A stretch of 64,000 nucleotides of DNA from NCBI RefSeq assembly GCF_001702265.1, contig NZ_MAUE01000004.1, forward strand, positions 45,301-109,300. The letters run 5' to 3'. The notes below the pieces were generated by a model. That model was not told where the DNA came from, did not search any database, and saw only the letters and a list, made by a program, of their open reading frames with translations. This DNA is from Pseudomonas aylmerensis. GTDB lineage: Bacteria > Pseudomonadota > Gammaproteobacteria > Pseudomonadales > Pseudomonadaceae. Every line of letters begins with the position of its first letter. The first letter of the stretch is position 1. The translations under genes and the position numbers were made by a program. Of this stretch, positions 1-8,387 are shown in pieces.

Positions 1-940
1 TCAGCAGGATCAGGCCGATCATCACGCCTTGCATCAGGCGCACTTCGCCCTGGATCTGGGCATGTTGCGCGCGCACCACCGGCTCCAGGCTGGCAATGGC
101 CTGCTGTACGGCGGCGATTTTCAGGTGGGTGCTTGCGGCCAGGTCGGTGCGTTGCTGGATCTGTTCGCGGGTGCGCTTGAGTTCGCCGGGGTAGCGGGTG
201 AGCAGGCTGTTGAGTTCGCGCTTGAGGTCGACGCCGGTGTCCTGGGTCTCGGTCTTCTCGGTGTTTTCCAGGCCCATCAAGGCAGAAAAGTCGTCGGCGC
301 TGGAGTCGGCGCTGGCCTTGACGCCGAGCAATGGCAACGGCTCCAGCAGGTCGGCCTGGCTGCGGATATTGCCGACTTCACGCTCCACATCATCGGCCAG
401 TTCCGCGCGCCCGCTGCTCACCAGCTTGTCGCGGGCCAGGGACAGTTTGCCCAAGTGCTGGGACGCGGCCAGCAACGGCGGCAGGTAACGCGCGGCTTGC
501 GGCGAATTGACGCTCAGGGCGTATTGACCCAGTTGCTCCAGGTTCGCGCCCAGTTCGCGTTCGGCTTGCAGTAAAAGCGCTTGCGGGTCGCCGGCCAGCT
601 TGCCGGCAGCCAGCAGGTCAGTCTTGCTGAAGGTATCCAGGTCCACCAGGCTGGGGCGCAGGTTCTGCGCGAGGTCGGCGGGCAGTTCATCCAGGTGCTG
701 CAGCAGGTTTTCCAGGCTCTGGCTGGCGCTGCTCAGGCGCAGGGCATCGCCGCTGGCCAGGTAGTCGTCGATATTGCGCGCGGCCTGATTCTGAAAGGTC
801 TGCGACAGGCCCAGGTAGCGTTCCATCAATAGATAGGGACGCTCCAGCGCGCGTTGCGACCACCAGAGCGTGGCCCCGAGGGCCAGGCACACAGCCACCA
901 AGAGGAGGGTATTGAGATTGGTCAGCAGCTTCAGGCGCAT
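1..940 (-). CDS. ctpL: Methyl-accepting chemotaxis protein, CtpL-like (partial, N-terminal part)
   Basis: This is the 5' part of a chemoreceptor that runs off the left edge. About 313 codons are visible, starting MRLKLLTNLNTLLLVAVCLA, a short basic stretch followed by an N-terminal membrane anchor. A long helical region follows, rich in Leu, Ala, Gln and Glu, as expected of a periplasmic helical-bundle sensor domain. A second hydrophobic stretch (LMQGVMIGLILL) begins at the window edge and is probably TM2. The HAMP and signalling domains would lie outside. The assignment to CtpL (phosphate and chloroaniline chemotaxis) rests mainly on its position beside gcbA, which is the order known in P. 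aeruginosa. The visible part fits a receptor but does not by itself prove the ligand. Confidence 0.72.
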   Translation of the reverse strand, partial: MRLKLLTNLNTLLLVAVCLALGATLWWSQRALERPYLLMERYLGLSQTFQNQAARNIDDYLASGDALRLSSASQSLENLLQHLDELPADLAQNLRPSLVDLDTFSKTDLLAAGKLAGDPQALLLQAERELGANLEQLGQYALSVNSPQAARYLPPLLAASQHLGKLSLARDKLVSSGRAELADDVEREVGNIRSQADLLEPLPLLGVKASADSSADDFSALMGLENTEKTETQDTGVDLKRELNSLLTRYPGELKRTREQIQQRTDLAASTHLKIAAVQQAIASLEPVVRAQHAQIQGEVRLMQGVMIGLILL

Positions 941-993
941 GCGGGGTTTCAACCGACAGCAAAAGGTAAGTGCCTGAAGTTATTGCGTTTGCG

Positions 994-2664
994 TTACAGA
1001 GTAATGACGGAATCAGTCGATTCCGGTGAAAAGATGGCACTTTGCTTTGACGTGCGCGCCGCTTGTACGCGGTTGCGCCCGGCGTCCTTGGCGCGGTACA
1101 GCGCCTCGTCGGCCTGTGCGGCCATCATCAGGCTGTCGGAACCGTCGCACAGCTCCACCAGCCCGGCGCTGAAGGTGCACCACAAATCCTGCGGCTGGGC
1201 CGGGTAGTGGATTTCGGCAAAGCGCCCGCGAATTTCATCCAGCACCCTGCAGGCCGACTCCAGGTCGGTGTCGGGCATTACGATGGCGAACTCTTCACCG
1301 CCATAGCGCCCGATATAGTCGGTCTTGCGCAGGCGCTGCTTGAGAAACAGCGCCAGGCTCTTGATCACGCGGTCGCCCATGGGATGCCCGTGGCTGTCAT
1401 TGACCCGCTTGAAATGGTCGATGTCGAGCATGGCAAAGCTCAGCGGCTTGTTCTCGCGGCGCGCACGGAAGCTGCAGTCTTCGAGCAATTGCAGGATGTG
1501 AGTGTGGTTGTACAGGCCGGTCAGGCTGTCGCGCACCATCCGCGCCTTGAGGTTGCGCGCACGGGCGGCGCGGTTGCGCACGGTGGTGATCAGGTGGCGC
1601 GGCTTGATCGGCTTGGTGAGGAAGTCGTCGCCGCCTTCGCTCATGGCGTCCAGTTGCTTGTCGAGATCGTCTTCGGCTGACAGGTAGATGATCGGCACGC
1701 TGACGTAGCGGTCGTTGTGGCGAATCACCTTAGCCAGTTCGGTACCGGTGCAGGCGGGCATGTACATGTCGAGGATGATCAGGTCGGGCTGGAAGTCCGC
1801 CAGCTCGGCCATGGCCTGGATCGGCTCGATCAGGGTGCGCGTGACGATGCCGGCACTGTTGAGCAGCCGCTCGGTGTGCAGTGCCTGGGCCCGCGAGTCA
1901 TCGATGATCAGCACTTTATAGGGTTCGTACTGGGCGACGCAGGTGAGCACTTCGATTTTTTCCAGCAGGCTGGAAGCCTCCAGTGTTCCAGTGAGGAACT
2001 CCTGGCCCCCGGCGCGCACGGCGGCCAGGCGGGTCGGGGTGTCGGTTTCATGCAGGCTGAAAAACAGCAGCGGCAGCTTTTGCTCCAAGCCTTCCTGGGC
2101 TTCGGCGGCGAGCTTGAGGCCCAGGCCGGCGCCGCAGAAGTCCACGTCCATCACGATCGCCGAGGGCAGGCGCTCGGCCATGGCGGCGCGAAAGGCTGCC
2201 ACGCTGTCCAGCGACTGCGCGCTCATGCCGAAGAATTCCAGCTGCTTGGCCAGGCGTTCGGCGCGGTCGTGATCGGCGAGCATCACGTAGATCGGCTTGC
2301 GCATCGGCGGCAGGAACGTTTGCTCGAGCTGGTCGCCCTGGCGCAGTCCGGTGCGGGACAGGCGCTGCATCAGGCGGTTGAGTTCAGTGATCAGGTGGCT
2401 GCTCAGGCGGCCACGGTTTTCGTCCACTGCCTTGAGGGATTCGCCGATGTGCACGGCGAGCTGGCTGTGTTCCGGCTGTTCGAAACGCTCGGCAAAGCGC
2501 AGCAGGCGCAGGTTGGCTTCGCTGAGTTCGGACAGGTCGGCGCCCGACCATTCGCTGCGTTGCAGGCGCTGCCAGATCTCAAGAATTTGACGTGCCTGAT
2601 GAATTACCCGCTGGGCAAAATGCTGCTTGAGACGCTCACGGCTGGGGTCTTCTGGCTCGGTCAT
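994..2664 (-). CDS. gcbA: Diguanylate cyclase GcbA (two receiver domains plus GGDEF)
   Basis: This 556-residue protein makes cyclic di-GMP from two GTP; GcbA promotes early biofilm formation in pseudomonads. After a helical N-terminus of about 120 residues there are two receiver domains and then a GGDEF domain. The first receiver (about 125-240) keeps an Asp at the VMDVD position but lacks the usual C-terminal Lys (FLTG instead of a TKP motif). The second (about 250-370) is canonical, with LIIDD, LIILDMYMP and FLTKP. The GGDEF domain has the active-site motif GGEEF and, five residues before it, an RKTD that matches the inhibitory I-site RxxD. It lies just upstream of ctpL on the same strand. 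A purine-rich CAGGAT sits very close to the start codon. Confidence 0.93.
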   Translation of the reverse strand: MTEPEDPSRERLKQHFAQRVIHQARQILEIWQRLQRSEWSGADLSELSEANLRLLRFAERFEQPEHSQLAVHIGESLKAVDENRGRLSSHLITELNRLMQRLSRTGLRQGDQLEQTFLPPMRKPIYVMLADHDRAERLAKQLEFFGMSAQSLDSVAAFRAAMAERLPSAIVMDVDFCGAGLGLKLAAEAQEGLEQKLPLLFFSLHETDTPTRLAAVRAGGQEFLTGTLEASSLLEKIEVLTCVAQYEPYKVLIIDDSRAQALHTERLLNSAGIVTRTLIEPIQAMAELADFQPDLIILDMYMPACTGTELAKVIRHNDRYVSVPIIYLSAEDDLDKQLDAMSEGGDDFLTKPIKPRHLITTVRNRAARARNLKARMVRDSLTGLYNHTHILQLLEDCSFRARRENKPLSFAMLDIDHFKRVNDSHGHPMGDRVIKSLALFLKQRLRKTDYIGRYGGEEFAIVMPDTDLESACRVLDEIRGRFAEIHYPAQPQDLWCTFSAGLVELCDGSDSLMMAAQADEALYRAKDAGRNRVQAARTSKQSAIFSPESTDSVITL

Positions 2665-2961
2665 ATCCTGACTACTAGTTAGGGTGCATGCTGAGGTCGA
2701 CTGATGGCTCTATGCTAGCACCTCTTTTCCATGGGATGAGTGTCATATGTCAATTAACTGCGTGTCCCGGGTATTCAGTTATTGACCCGATGGTCGCGCA
2801 GCGTAAAAAACCTGCATCCTTTATAGTCGAACCTTCCTCGTCCCCCGTTTGATTAAAAGCACCGCACCGGCGGGCACGATGGGGTAGGGTTGTGGTCGGA
2901 GTGTTTGAACGCACCCGGACCATTGAAGTGCATGAACTCAAGTGATTGAAAGGATATCGCC
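2665..2961. other. Divergent intergenic region between gcbA and the DUF2333 gene
   Basis: This roughly 300-base gap must hold both outward promoters. On the plus strand a TTGACC followed 16 bases later by TAAAAA near 2782-2810 is a weak sigma-70 candidate for the DUF2333 gene. Short open frames here have no convincing ribosome-binding site or family signature, so I call no gene. Confidence 0.4.
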
Positions 2962-4029
2962 ATGCTGGACTGGAAAAACCGTGCAGGCAGTGCCAAAGGC
3001 CCCGCCCCTGAGCCCAAGTCGGCCAACCGCAGCTATTTTCGCACGGTGCTGATGAGCCGCGCCGTGCTGAGCGTGCTCGGCCTGTACCTGTTGGTCACCG
3101 GTGCCCTGGGTTGTTACTGGAGCGAAGAGCCGGCGCTGTTTCCGGTCCAGCAAAATGCGCAGATTGCCGCTGAAAAAGACGGCAAGCAGATGGTGGTGGG
3201 CTTCACCACCGTCGAAACCCTCAAGACCGTGGTCGGCACCCTGCTGAACAAGCCGGGTGGCTACATTTCCAACGACCGCTTCCCGCCGGGCCTGTGGATG
3301 GACAACATGCCCAGCTGGGAATACGGCGTGCTGGTGCAGGTACGCGACCTGACCCGAGCCCTGCGTAAAGACTTCGCCCGTTCCCAGTCGCAATCGGCGG
3401 AAGACGCTGACTTGGCCAAGGCCGAGCCGCGTTTCAACTTCGACAACAAGAGCTGGGTGCTGCCATCCAGTGAGTCGGAATACCAGGAAGGCATCAATTC
3501 CCTGAGCCGCTACGAGGCGCGCCTGTCGGACCCTAACCAGAAAGGCGCGCTGTTCTATGCGCGAGCCGACAACCTGAACAACTGGCTGGGCGATGTCGCT
3601 ACCCGCCTGGGCTCGCTGTCGCAACGCCTGTCGGCCAGCGTCGGCCGGGTCAAGTTGAACACTGCACTGAAAACCGAAGCGCTGGCGCCGGGTGAAGTGC
3701 CACAGGTCGACGAAGAAGTGGTCGAAACCCCGTGGATGCAGATCGACAACGTGTTCTACGAGGCGCGTGGCCAGGCGTGGGCCCTGTCCCACCTGCTGCG
3801 TGCTATCGAAGTCGATTTCGCCGACGTCCTGGCCAAGAAAAACGCCACCGTCAGCGTGCGCCAGATCATTCGTGAACTGGAGGCCTCGCAAGAGCCTGTC
3901 TGGAGCCCGATGATCCTCAACGGCAGCGGCTTCGGCGTGCTGGCCAACCACTCGCTGGTCATGGCCAACTACATTTCCCGGGCCAACGCGGCGGTGATCG
4001 ACTTGCGTCAACTGCTCAACCAGGGTTGA
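2962..4029 (+). CDS. DUF2333 family membrane-anchored protein
   Basis: This is a 355-residue protein of unknown function, conserved in pseudomonads next to gcbA and a Nudix gene. A positively charged N-terminus precedes one hydrophobic segment (about 30-53, containing LSVLGLYLLVTGALGCYW). The remaining 300 residues look soluble and periplasmic and are mostly helical. GAAAGGA sits a few bases upstream of the ATG and fixes the start. The stop codon overlaps the next gene (TGATG), so the two are probably co-translated. The family name comes from remembered synteny and sequence style. No catalytic motif is visible. Confidence 0.85.
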   Translation: MLDWKNRAGSAKGPAPEPKSANRSYFRTVLMSRAVLSVLGLYLLVTGALGCYWSEEPALFPVQQNAQIAAEKDGKQMVVGFTTVETLKTVVGTLLNKPGGYISNDRFPPGLWMDNMPSWEYGVLVQVRDLTRALRKDFARSQSQSAEDADLAKAEPRFNFDNKSWVLPSSESEYQEGINSLSRYEARLSDPNQKGALFYARADNLNNWLGDVATRLGSLSQRLSASVGRVKLNTALKTEALAPGEVPQVDEEVVETPWMQIDNVFYEARGQAWALSHLLRAIEVDFADVLAKKNATVSVRQIIRELEASQEPVWSPMILNGSGFGVLANHSLVMANYISRANAAVIDLRQLLNQG

Positions 4030-4568
4030 TGATGGACGCTGCTCAAAACGAGGCCGCGCACCGTGCGGCCTCCGATGCCGAACTGATCTGCTGGGTCGAC
4101 GAGCAGGACAACCTGCTCGGCCACCTGGTGCGGTCCGACCTGCGCCAGCGCGGCCTGATTGGCCGGTGCACGTTTATCTTCCTGTTCAATTCCAAGGGCG
4201 AGCTGTGCGTGCATCGGCGCACCCTGAGCAAAGCCCTGTATCCCGGCTTCTGGGACACGGCAGCCGGCGGCATGGTCGCGGCAGGCGAGTCGTATGCGGT
4301 GTCGGCCGCCCGTGAGTTGGAAGAAGAGCTGGGCGTCGGCGGGGTAGCGTTGGTCGAACATGACCACTTCTATTTCGAAGATGGCGACAGCCGGCTCTGG
4401 TGCAAATCCTACTCGGCGACGTGGGACGGGCCGCTCAGCCTGCAGCCCGAAGAAGTCATGGAAGCTCGCTTTTTACCGATTGAAACGGTCCTGCAGGAGG
4501 CCGAGCAAAAGCCCTACTGCCCGGACGCCCAGGAGGGCTTGCGCCGCTATCTGGCCTCGCGTCGCTAA
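4029..4568 (+). CDS. Nudix hydrolase, YfcD-like
   Basis: This protein of about 179 residues is of the Nudix superfamily, which hydrolyses nucleoside diphosphates linked to another moiety. The Nudix box is complete: GMVAAGE, seven residues, then RELEEELGV, giving the G-x5-E-x7-REUxEExGU pattern with its metal-binding glutamates. The N-terminal part (ELICWVDEQDNLLGHLVR) and the phrase CVHRRTLSKALYPGFWD resemble the YfcD group related to isopentenyl-diphosphate isomerase. The substrate cannot be told from sequence. The ATG at 4029 overlaps the stop of the DUF2333 gene and another ATG follows at once; the exact start of the two is uncertain by one codon. Confidence 0.9.
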   Translation: MMDAAQNEAAHRAASDAELICWVDEQDNLLGHLVRSDLRQRGLIGRCTFIFLFNSKGELCVHRRTLSKALYPGFWDTAAGGMVAAGESYAVSAARELEEELGVGGVALVEHDHFYFEDGDSRLWCKSYSATWDGPLSLQPEEVMEARFLPIETVLQEAEQKPYCPDAQEGLRRYLASRR

Positions 4569-4671
4569 AGTTGCATAAATTGGCGCCATTTGGCCCTTAG
4601 CAAGTCGCGTTTTTGCCGTTACACTGCGCGACTTTTCACCCGTACTACGATTGTTTCACCCGGGTATCACT

Positions 4672-4735
4672 GTAGGCGCCGGCTTGCCGGCGATGGCTAT
4701 CTTTAGGACGCCATCGCTGGCAAGCCGGCGGCTAC
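4672..4735. repeat. REPIN (pair of inverted REP palindromes)
   Basis: Two REP sequences in inverted orientation flank a short spacer. The left copy is GTAGGCGCCGGCTTGCCGGC followed by GATGGC; the right copy is its imperfect reverse complement. It belongs to the GCCGGCTTGCCGGCGAT class seen elsewhere in the window. It lies upstream of the SUI1 gene and inside the longest open frame there, which argues for the downstream GTG start of that gene. Confidence 0.88.
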
Positions 4736-4842
4736 CGGTGGGGTTGAAACAGGGCGGTACGGTAGCGCTGCCCCTGCCTGAGTGGGGCTTCGCGGTCGGT
4801 CATTCTGATCGATCAGTCTTTGTCCTCCCAAGAGGATTGCCG

Positions 4843-5214
4843 GTGGCCAAAAAAGCCGCATCCTTCGCCGCCCTTGGTGGCCTGGTATTTTCCACCGACG
4901 CAGGTCGACACTGCCCGGACTGTCATCAGCCCGTGGATTCGTGTACCTGCAAACAGACCCTGATCCCTGAAGGCGATGGCATTGCCCGCGTGCGACGCGA
5001 GAGCAAGGGCCGTGGCGGCAAGACGGTGACGACCATCACCGGCGTGCCCCTGGCCGAAGATGCCCTGAAGGAGCTGGCCACGACGCTGAAAAAGCGCTGT
5101 GGCACCGGTGGCGCGCTCAAAGACGGCGTCATCGAGATCCAGGGCGACCACGTCGAGTTGCTGCTGGCCGAGCTGATCAAGCTGGGTTACAAGGCGAAGA
5201 AATCCGGCGGCTAG
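4843..5214 (+). CDS. yciH: SUI1/eIF1-like translation factor, YciH family
   Basis: This is a 123-residue bacterial homologue of eukaryotic initiation factor eIF1 (SUI1 fold). A short N-terminal part holds a CPDCHQPVDSCTC cluster with four Cys that could bind a metal. The SUI1 core follows, with the basic motif RESKGRGGKTVTTITG and a C-terminal alpha/beta part ending KLGYKAKK. I chose the GTG at 4843 because AGAGGA lies seven bases upstream and because the longer frame runs through a REPIN. The E. coli homologue is not essential and may discriminate start codons. The gene sits directly upstream of speA, as in P. aeruginosa. Confidence 0.92.
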   Translation: MAKKAASFAALGGLVFSTDAGRHCPDCHQPVDSCTCKQTLIPEGDGIARVRRESKGRGGKTVTTITGVPLAEDALKELATTLKKRCGTGGALKDGVIEIQGDHVELLLAELIKLGYKAKKSGG

Positions 5215-5218
5215 CAGC

Positions 5219-5286
5219 CTCTGTGAAACCCACCCCGACCGCCGGCTCGCTGAACGCGAACTGTCGTCTCCATGGGTTTCACAGAG
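5219..5286. repeat. Perfect 14-bp inverted repeat with 40-base loop, upstream of speA
   Basis: CTCTGTGAAACCCA at 5219-5232 is exactly reverse-complemented at 5273-5286. It begins five bases after the SUI1 stop codon. No T-run follows on either strand, so it is not a clear factor-independent terminator. It may be an mRNA 3'-end stabilising stem or a regulatory structure. Confidence 0.75.
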
Positions 5287-5372
5287 CCTGTTCCTGACCG
5301 GTGTCTAAACTCTGTCCTGCGAGTGGGGTCTACCTTCCTTACAGGCAAATCGTCATTTTCATTCTTTAGACT

Positions 5373-5399
5373 GCGCCAGCCTCAGAGAGAGGCGGCGCC
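5373..5399 (+). promoter_or_regulatory. Hairpin in the speA 5' leader
   Basis: GCGCC-A-GCCTC pairs with GAGGC-GGCGC across an AGAGA loop, giving a 10-bp stem with one bulged A. It lies 27 bases before the speA start codon. No T-run follows, so attenuation by termination is unlikely. An effect on translation or message stability is possible. Confidence 0.5.
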
Positions 5400-5425
5400 T
5401 TCGACTTCATTTATAGGGGACTTCG

Positions 5426-7339
5426 ATGTCCGTACGACGCACACGCAAAGACGATGGCAGCCAATGGACAGTTGCGGACAGCCGCAGTGTTTACGGGATC
5501 CGCCATTGGGGGGCCGGGTATTTCGCGATCAATGATGCCGGTCGCGTTGAAGTTCGTCCGAACGGCCCGAACAGCACGCCCGTCGACCTGTACGAGCAAG
5601 TAGACGAGCTGCGTAAAAGCGGCCTGTCCTTGCCGTTGCTGGTGCGTTTCCCCGACATCCTGCAAGACCGCGTGCGCCAGCTGACCGGTGCCTTCGATGC
5701 CAACATCGAGCGCCTGGAATACCAGAGCCAATACACCGCGCTGTACCCGATCAAGGTGAACCAGCAGGAGGCGGTGATCGAGAACATCATCGCAACCCAG
5801 AACGTGTCCATTGGCCTCGAAGCCGGCTCCAAGCCCGAGCTGCTGGCCGTGCTGGCCCTGGCGCCGAAGGGCGGCACCATCGTCTGCAACGGTTACAAGG
5901 ACCGTGAGTTCATCCGCCTGGCGCTGATGGGCCAGAAGCTCGGCCACAACGTGTTTATCGTGATCGAGAAAGAATCCGAAGTTGAGCTGGTGATCGAAGA
6001 GGCTGCCAGCCTCAAGGTCAAGCCGCAGGTCGGCCTGCGCGTGCGCTTGTCGTCCCTGGCGTCGAGCAAGTGGGCGGACACCGGTGGCGAGAAATCCAAA
6101 TTCGGCCTGTCGGCGGCGCAGTTGCTGTCCGTGGTCGAGCGCTTCCGCGCTGCCGGCCTGGACCAGGGCATCCGCCTGCTGCACTTCCACATGGGGTCAC
6201 AGATCGCCAACCTGGCCGACTACCAGCACGGGTTCAAGGAAGCCATTCGTTACTACGGCGAGCTGCGCAACCTCGGCCTGCCGGTGGACCACATCGACGT
6301 CGGCGGCGGGCTGGGCGTGGACTATGACGGTACCCACTCGCGTAACGCCAGCTCGATCAACTACGACATGGACGACTACGCTGGCGTGGTCGTGGGCATG
6401 CTCAAGGAATTCTGCGATGCGCAGAGCCTGCCGCACCCGCACATCTTCTCCGAAAGCGGCCGCTCCCTGACCGCCCACCACGCCATGCTGGTGGTGCAGG
6501 TCACTGACGTCGAGAAGCACAACGACGACGTGCCGGAGATCGAAAACAAGGAAAGCCTGCCGGAAACCGTGCAGTGGCTGGTGGACCTGCTGGGCCCGAC
6601 CGACATCGAGATGGTCACCGAGACCTACTGGCGTGCCACCCACTACATGAGCGACGTGGCCACCCAGTACGCCGATGGCAAGCTGACCCTGGCAGAAAAA
6701 GCCCTGGCCGAGCAGTGCTACTTCGCCGTCTGCCGCCGCCTGCACAACTCGTTGAAAGCCCGCCAGCGCTCGCACCGCCAGGTGCTGGACGAACTCAACG
6801 ACAAGCTGGCCGACAAGTACATCTGCAACTTCTCGGTGTTCCAGAGCCTGCCGGACACTTGGGCCATCGGCCAGGTACTGCCGATCCTGCCGCTGCACCG
6901 TCTCGACGAAGAGCCGCTGCGCCGCGCGGTCCTGCAGGATTTGACCTGCGACTCCGACGGCAAGATCAAGCAGTACGTCGACGAGCAGAGCATCGAGACC
7001 AGCCTGCCGGTGCACGCCTTGAACGAAGGCGAGGACTACCTGCTGGGTATCTTCCTGGTGGGGGCCTACCAGGAAATCCTCGGCGACATGCACAACCTGT
7101 TCGGTGACACCGACTCGGTGAACATCTACCAGCGCGAAGACGGTTCGGTGTACAGCGCCGGTATCGAGACCCACGACACCATCGAAGACATGCTGCGCTA
7201 CGTGCACTTGTCGCCGGAGGAGTTGATGACTCACTACCGTGACAAGTGCGCCAGCGCGAAGATCAGCGCCAATGAGCGTACGCAGTTCCTGGACGCGTTG
7301 CGCCTGGGCCTGACGCGGTCTTCGTACCTGTCTTCGTAA
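5426..7339 (+). CDS. speA: Biosynthetic arginine decarboxylase SpeA
   Basis: This 637-residue PLP enzyme converts arginine to agmatine, the first step of the agmatine route to putrescine and spermidine. It is a fold-III decarboxylase. The PLP lysine is expected in YPIKVNQQ (Lys110), with the barrel motif HFHMGSQ near residue 254 and the glycine-rich phosphate-binding motif [12 protein letters not shown] near 293-304. The length matches the family (630-660). The start is supported by AGGGGAC upstream. Two RNA hairpins lie between SUI1 and this gene, so it probably has its own promoter. A REPIN follows the stop codon. Confidence 0.97.
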   Translation: MSVRRTRKDDGSQWTVADSRSVYGIRHWGAGYFAINDAGRVEVRPNGPNSTPVDLYEQVDELRKSGLSLPLLVRFPDILQDRVRQLTGAFDANIERLEYQSQYTALYPIKVNQQEAVIENIIATQNVSIGLEAGSKPELLAVLALAPKGGTIVCNGYKDREFIRLALMGQKLGHNVFIVIEKESEVELVIEEAASLKVKPQVGLRVRLSSLASSKWADTGGEKSKFGLSAAQLLSVVERFRAAGLDQGIRLLHFHMGSQIANLADYQHGFKEAIRYYGELRNLGLPVDHIDVGGGLGVDYDGTHSRNASSINYDMDDYAGVVVGMLKEFCDAQSLPHPHIFSESGRSLTAHHAMLVVQVTDVEKHNDDVPEIENKESLPETVQWLVDLLGPTDIEMVTETYWRATHYMSDVATQYADGKLTLAEKALAEQCYFAVCRRLHNSLKARQRSHRQVLDELNDKLADKYICNFSVFQSLPDTWAIGQVLPILPLHRLDEEPLRRAVLQDLTCDSDGKIKQYVDEQSIETSLPVHALNEGEDYLLGIFLVGAYQEILGDMHNLFGDTDSVNIYQREDGSVYSAGIETHDTIEDMLRYVHLSPEELMTHYRDKCASAKISANERTQFLDALRLGLTRSSYLSS

Positions 7340-7356
7340 CTGAAGTGACCCGGCTC

Positions 7357-7452
7357 AAATGTAGGAGCCGGGCTTGCCCGCGATGGCGGTGTGTCAGTGT
7401 GCAATGTGGGGTCTGACACTCCGCTATCGCAGGCAAGCCAGCTCCCACATTT
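7357..7452. repeat. REPIN after speA
   Basis: Inverted REP copies, AAATGTAGGAGCCGGGCTTG on the left and a matching GCTCCCACATTT on the right, face each other across about 40 bases. The outer arms form a long stem. It lies between speA and the esterase gene and may stabilise the speA message. Confidence 0.88.
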
Positions 7453-7493
7453 GGATCTTCATCAGGTAGTACCTTCTATGTGAGGTCTGGAAG

Positions 7494-8387
7494 ATGTCGA
7501 GCAAATGGCTGCAAGCCTTCACCCTGGCATTCGCTGCCTTCCTCGCAGCCTGCTCGCCCATCAAGGTGCTCAACGCACTCACGCCCTCCAGCACTTTCAC
7601 CAAAACCTCCTCCGTCGCCTACGGCGATGATCCCCGCCAGAAACTCGATATCTACCGCCCGGCCAATGCTTCGCCGAACGCCCCCGTGGTGGTGTTTTTC
7701 TATGGTGGCAGCTGGAACAGTGGCTCCAAGGATGATTACGGTTTTGTCGGCGAAGCCCTGGCCTCGCGCGGCATTGTGGTGGTGATCGCCGATTATCGGC
7801 TTTACCCGCAAGTGCGTTACCCACTGTTTCTTCAGGACGGTGCCCAAGCGGTCGCCTGGACGTATCAACACAGTGCCGAATACGGCGGCGATCCCCGCAA
7901 GCTGTATGTGATGGGCCACAGTTCCGGCGCCTACAACGCCGCGATGCTGGCGCTGGATGCGCGTTGGCTCAACGAAGCGAACCTGTCGCCGTCGATGCTC
8001 AAGGGCTGGATCGGTCTTGCAGGTCCGTATGACTTTCTGCCGATTGAAAACCCTGACGTGAAGCCGGTGTTTTTCTTCCCCCACTCACCCCCGGACTCCC
8101 AGCCGATCAACCATGTCAGTGCCGGCGCGCCGCCGAGCCTGTTGATCGCCTCTTCGTCCGACACACTGGTCAACCCCACGCGCAACACCGGCGGGCTGGC
8201 TAACGCGTTACGGGCGGCCGGTGTGCCGGTGGAGGAGTTCTACTTCGGCAAGACCAACCACCAGACGCTGGTGGCGGCCATCTCCAAACCGTTGCGCTGG
8301 CTGGCACCGGTGCTGGATCGGGTCGTGGATTTCATCCAAGCCACTGATTCTGCCGATTCAGGCGCCAGGCAATCGCCCACAACGTGA
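7494..8387 (+). CDS. Alpha/beta-hydrolase (esterase-like) lipoprotein
   Basis: This is a 297-residue predicted lipoprotein of the BD-FAE/carboxylesterase-like alpha/beta-hydrolase group. The N-terminus has a signal peptide ending in a lipobox LAAC, with the lipidated Cys at position 20. The oxyanion motif FFYGGSW lies near 68-73 and the nucleophile elbow is GHSSG with catalytic Ser143. An Asp in SSSDTLVNPTRN and a His in KTNHQTL near the C-terminus complete a likely triad. The natural substrate is unknown. Its last 56 bases overlap the 3' end of the convergent MATE gene. Confidence 0.87.
   Translation: MSSKWLQAFTLAFAAFLAACSPIKVLNALTPSSTFTKTSSVAYGDDPRQKLDIYRPANASPNAPVVVFFYGGSWNSGSKDDYGFVGEALASRGIVVVIADYRLYPQVRYPLFLQDGAQAVAWTYQHSAEYGGDPRKLYVMGHSSGAYNAAMLALDARWLNEANLSPSMLKGWIGLAGPYDFLPIENPDVKPVFFFPHSPPDSQPINHVSAGAPPSLLIASSSDTLVNPTRNTGGLANALRAAGVPVEEFYFGKTNHQTLVAAISKPLRWLAPVLDRVVDFIQATDSADSGARQSPTT

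Noticed and set aside
2750..2941. 63-codon minus-strand open frame between gcbA and the DUF2333 gene
   Set aside because: No ribosome-binding site and no recognisable protein features; the gap is needed for two divergent promoters.
4651..4842. N-terminal extension of the SUI1 protein
   Set aside because: The extension is encoded by a REPIN, and a good ribosome-binding site precedes the GTG at 4843.
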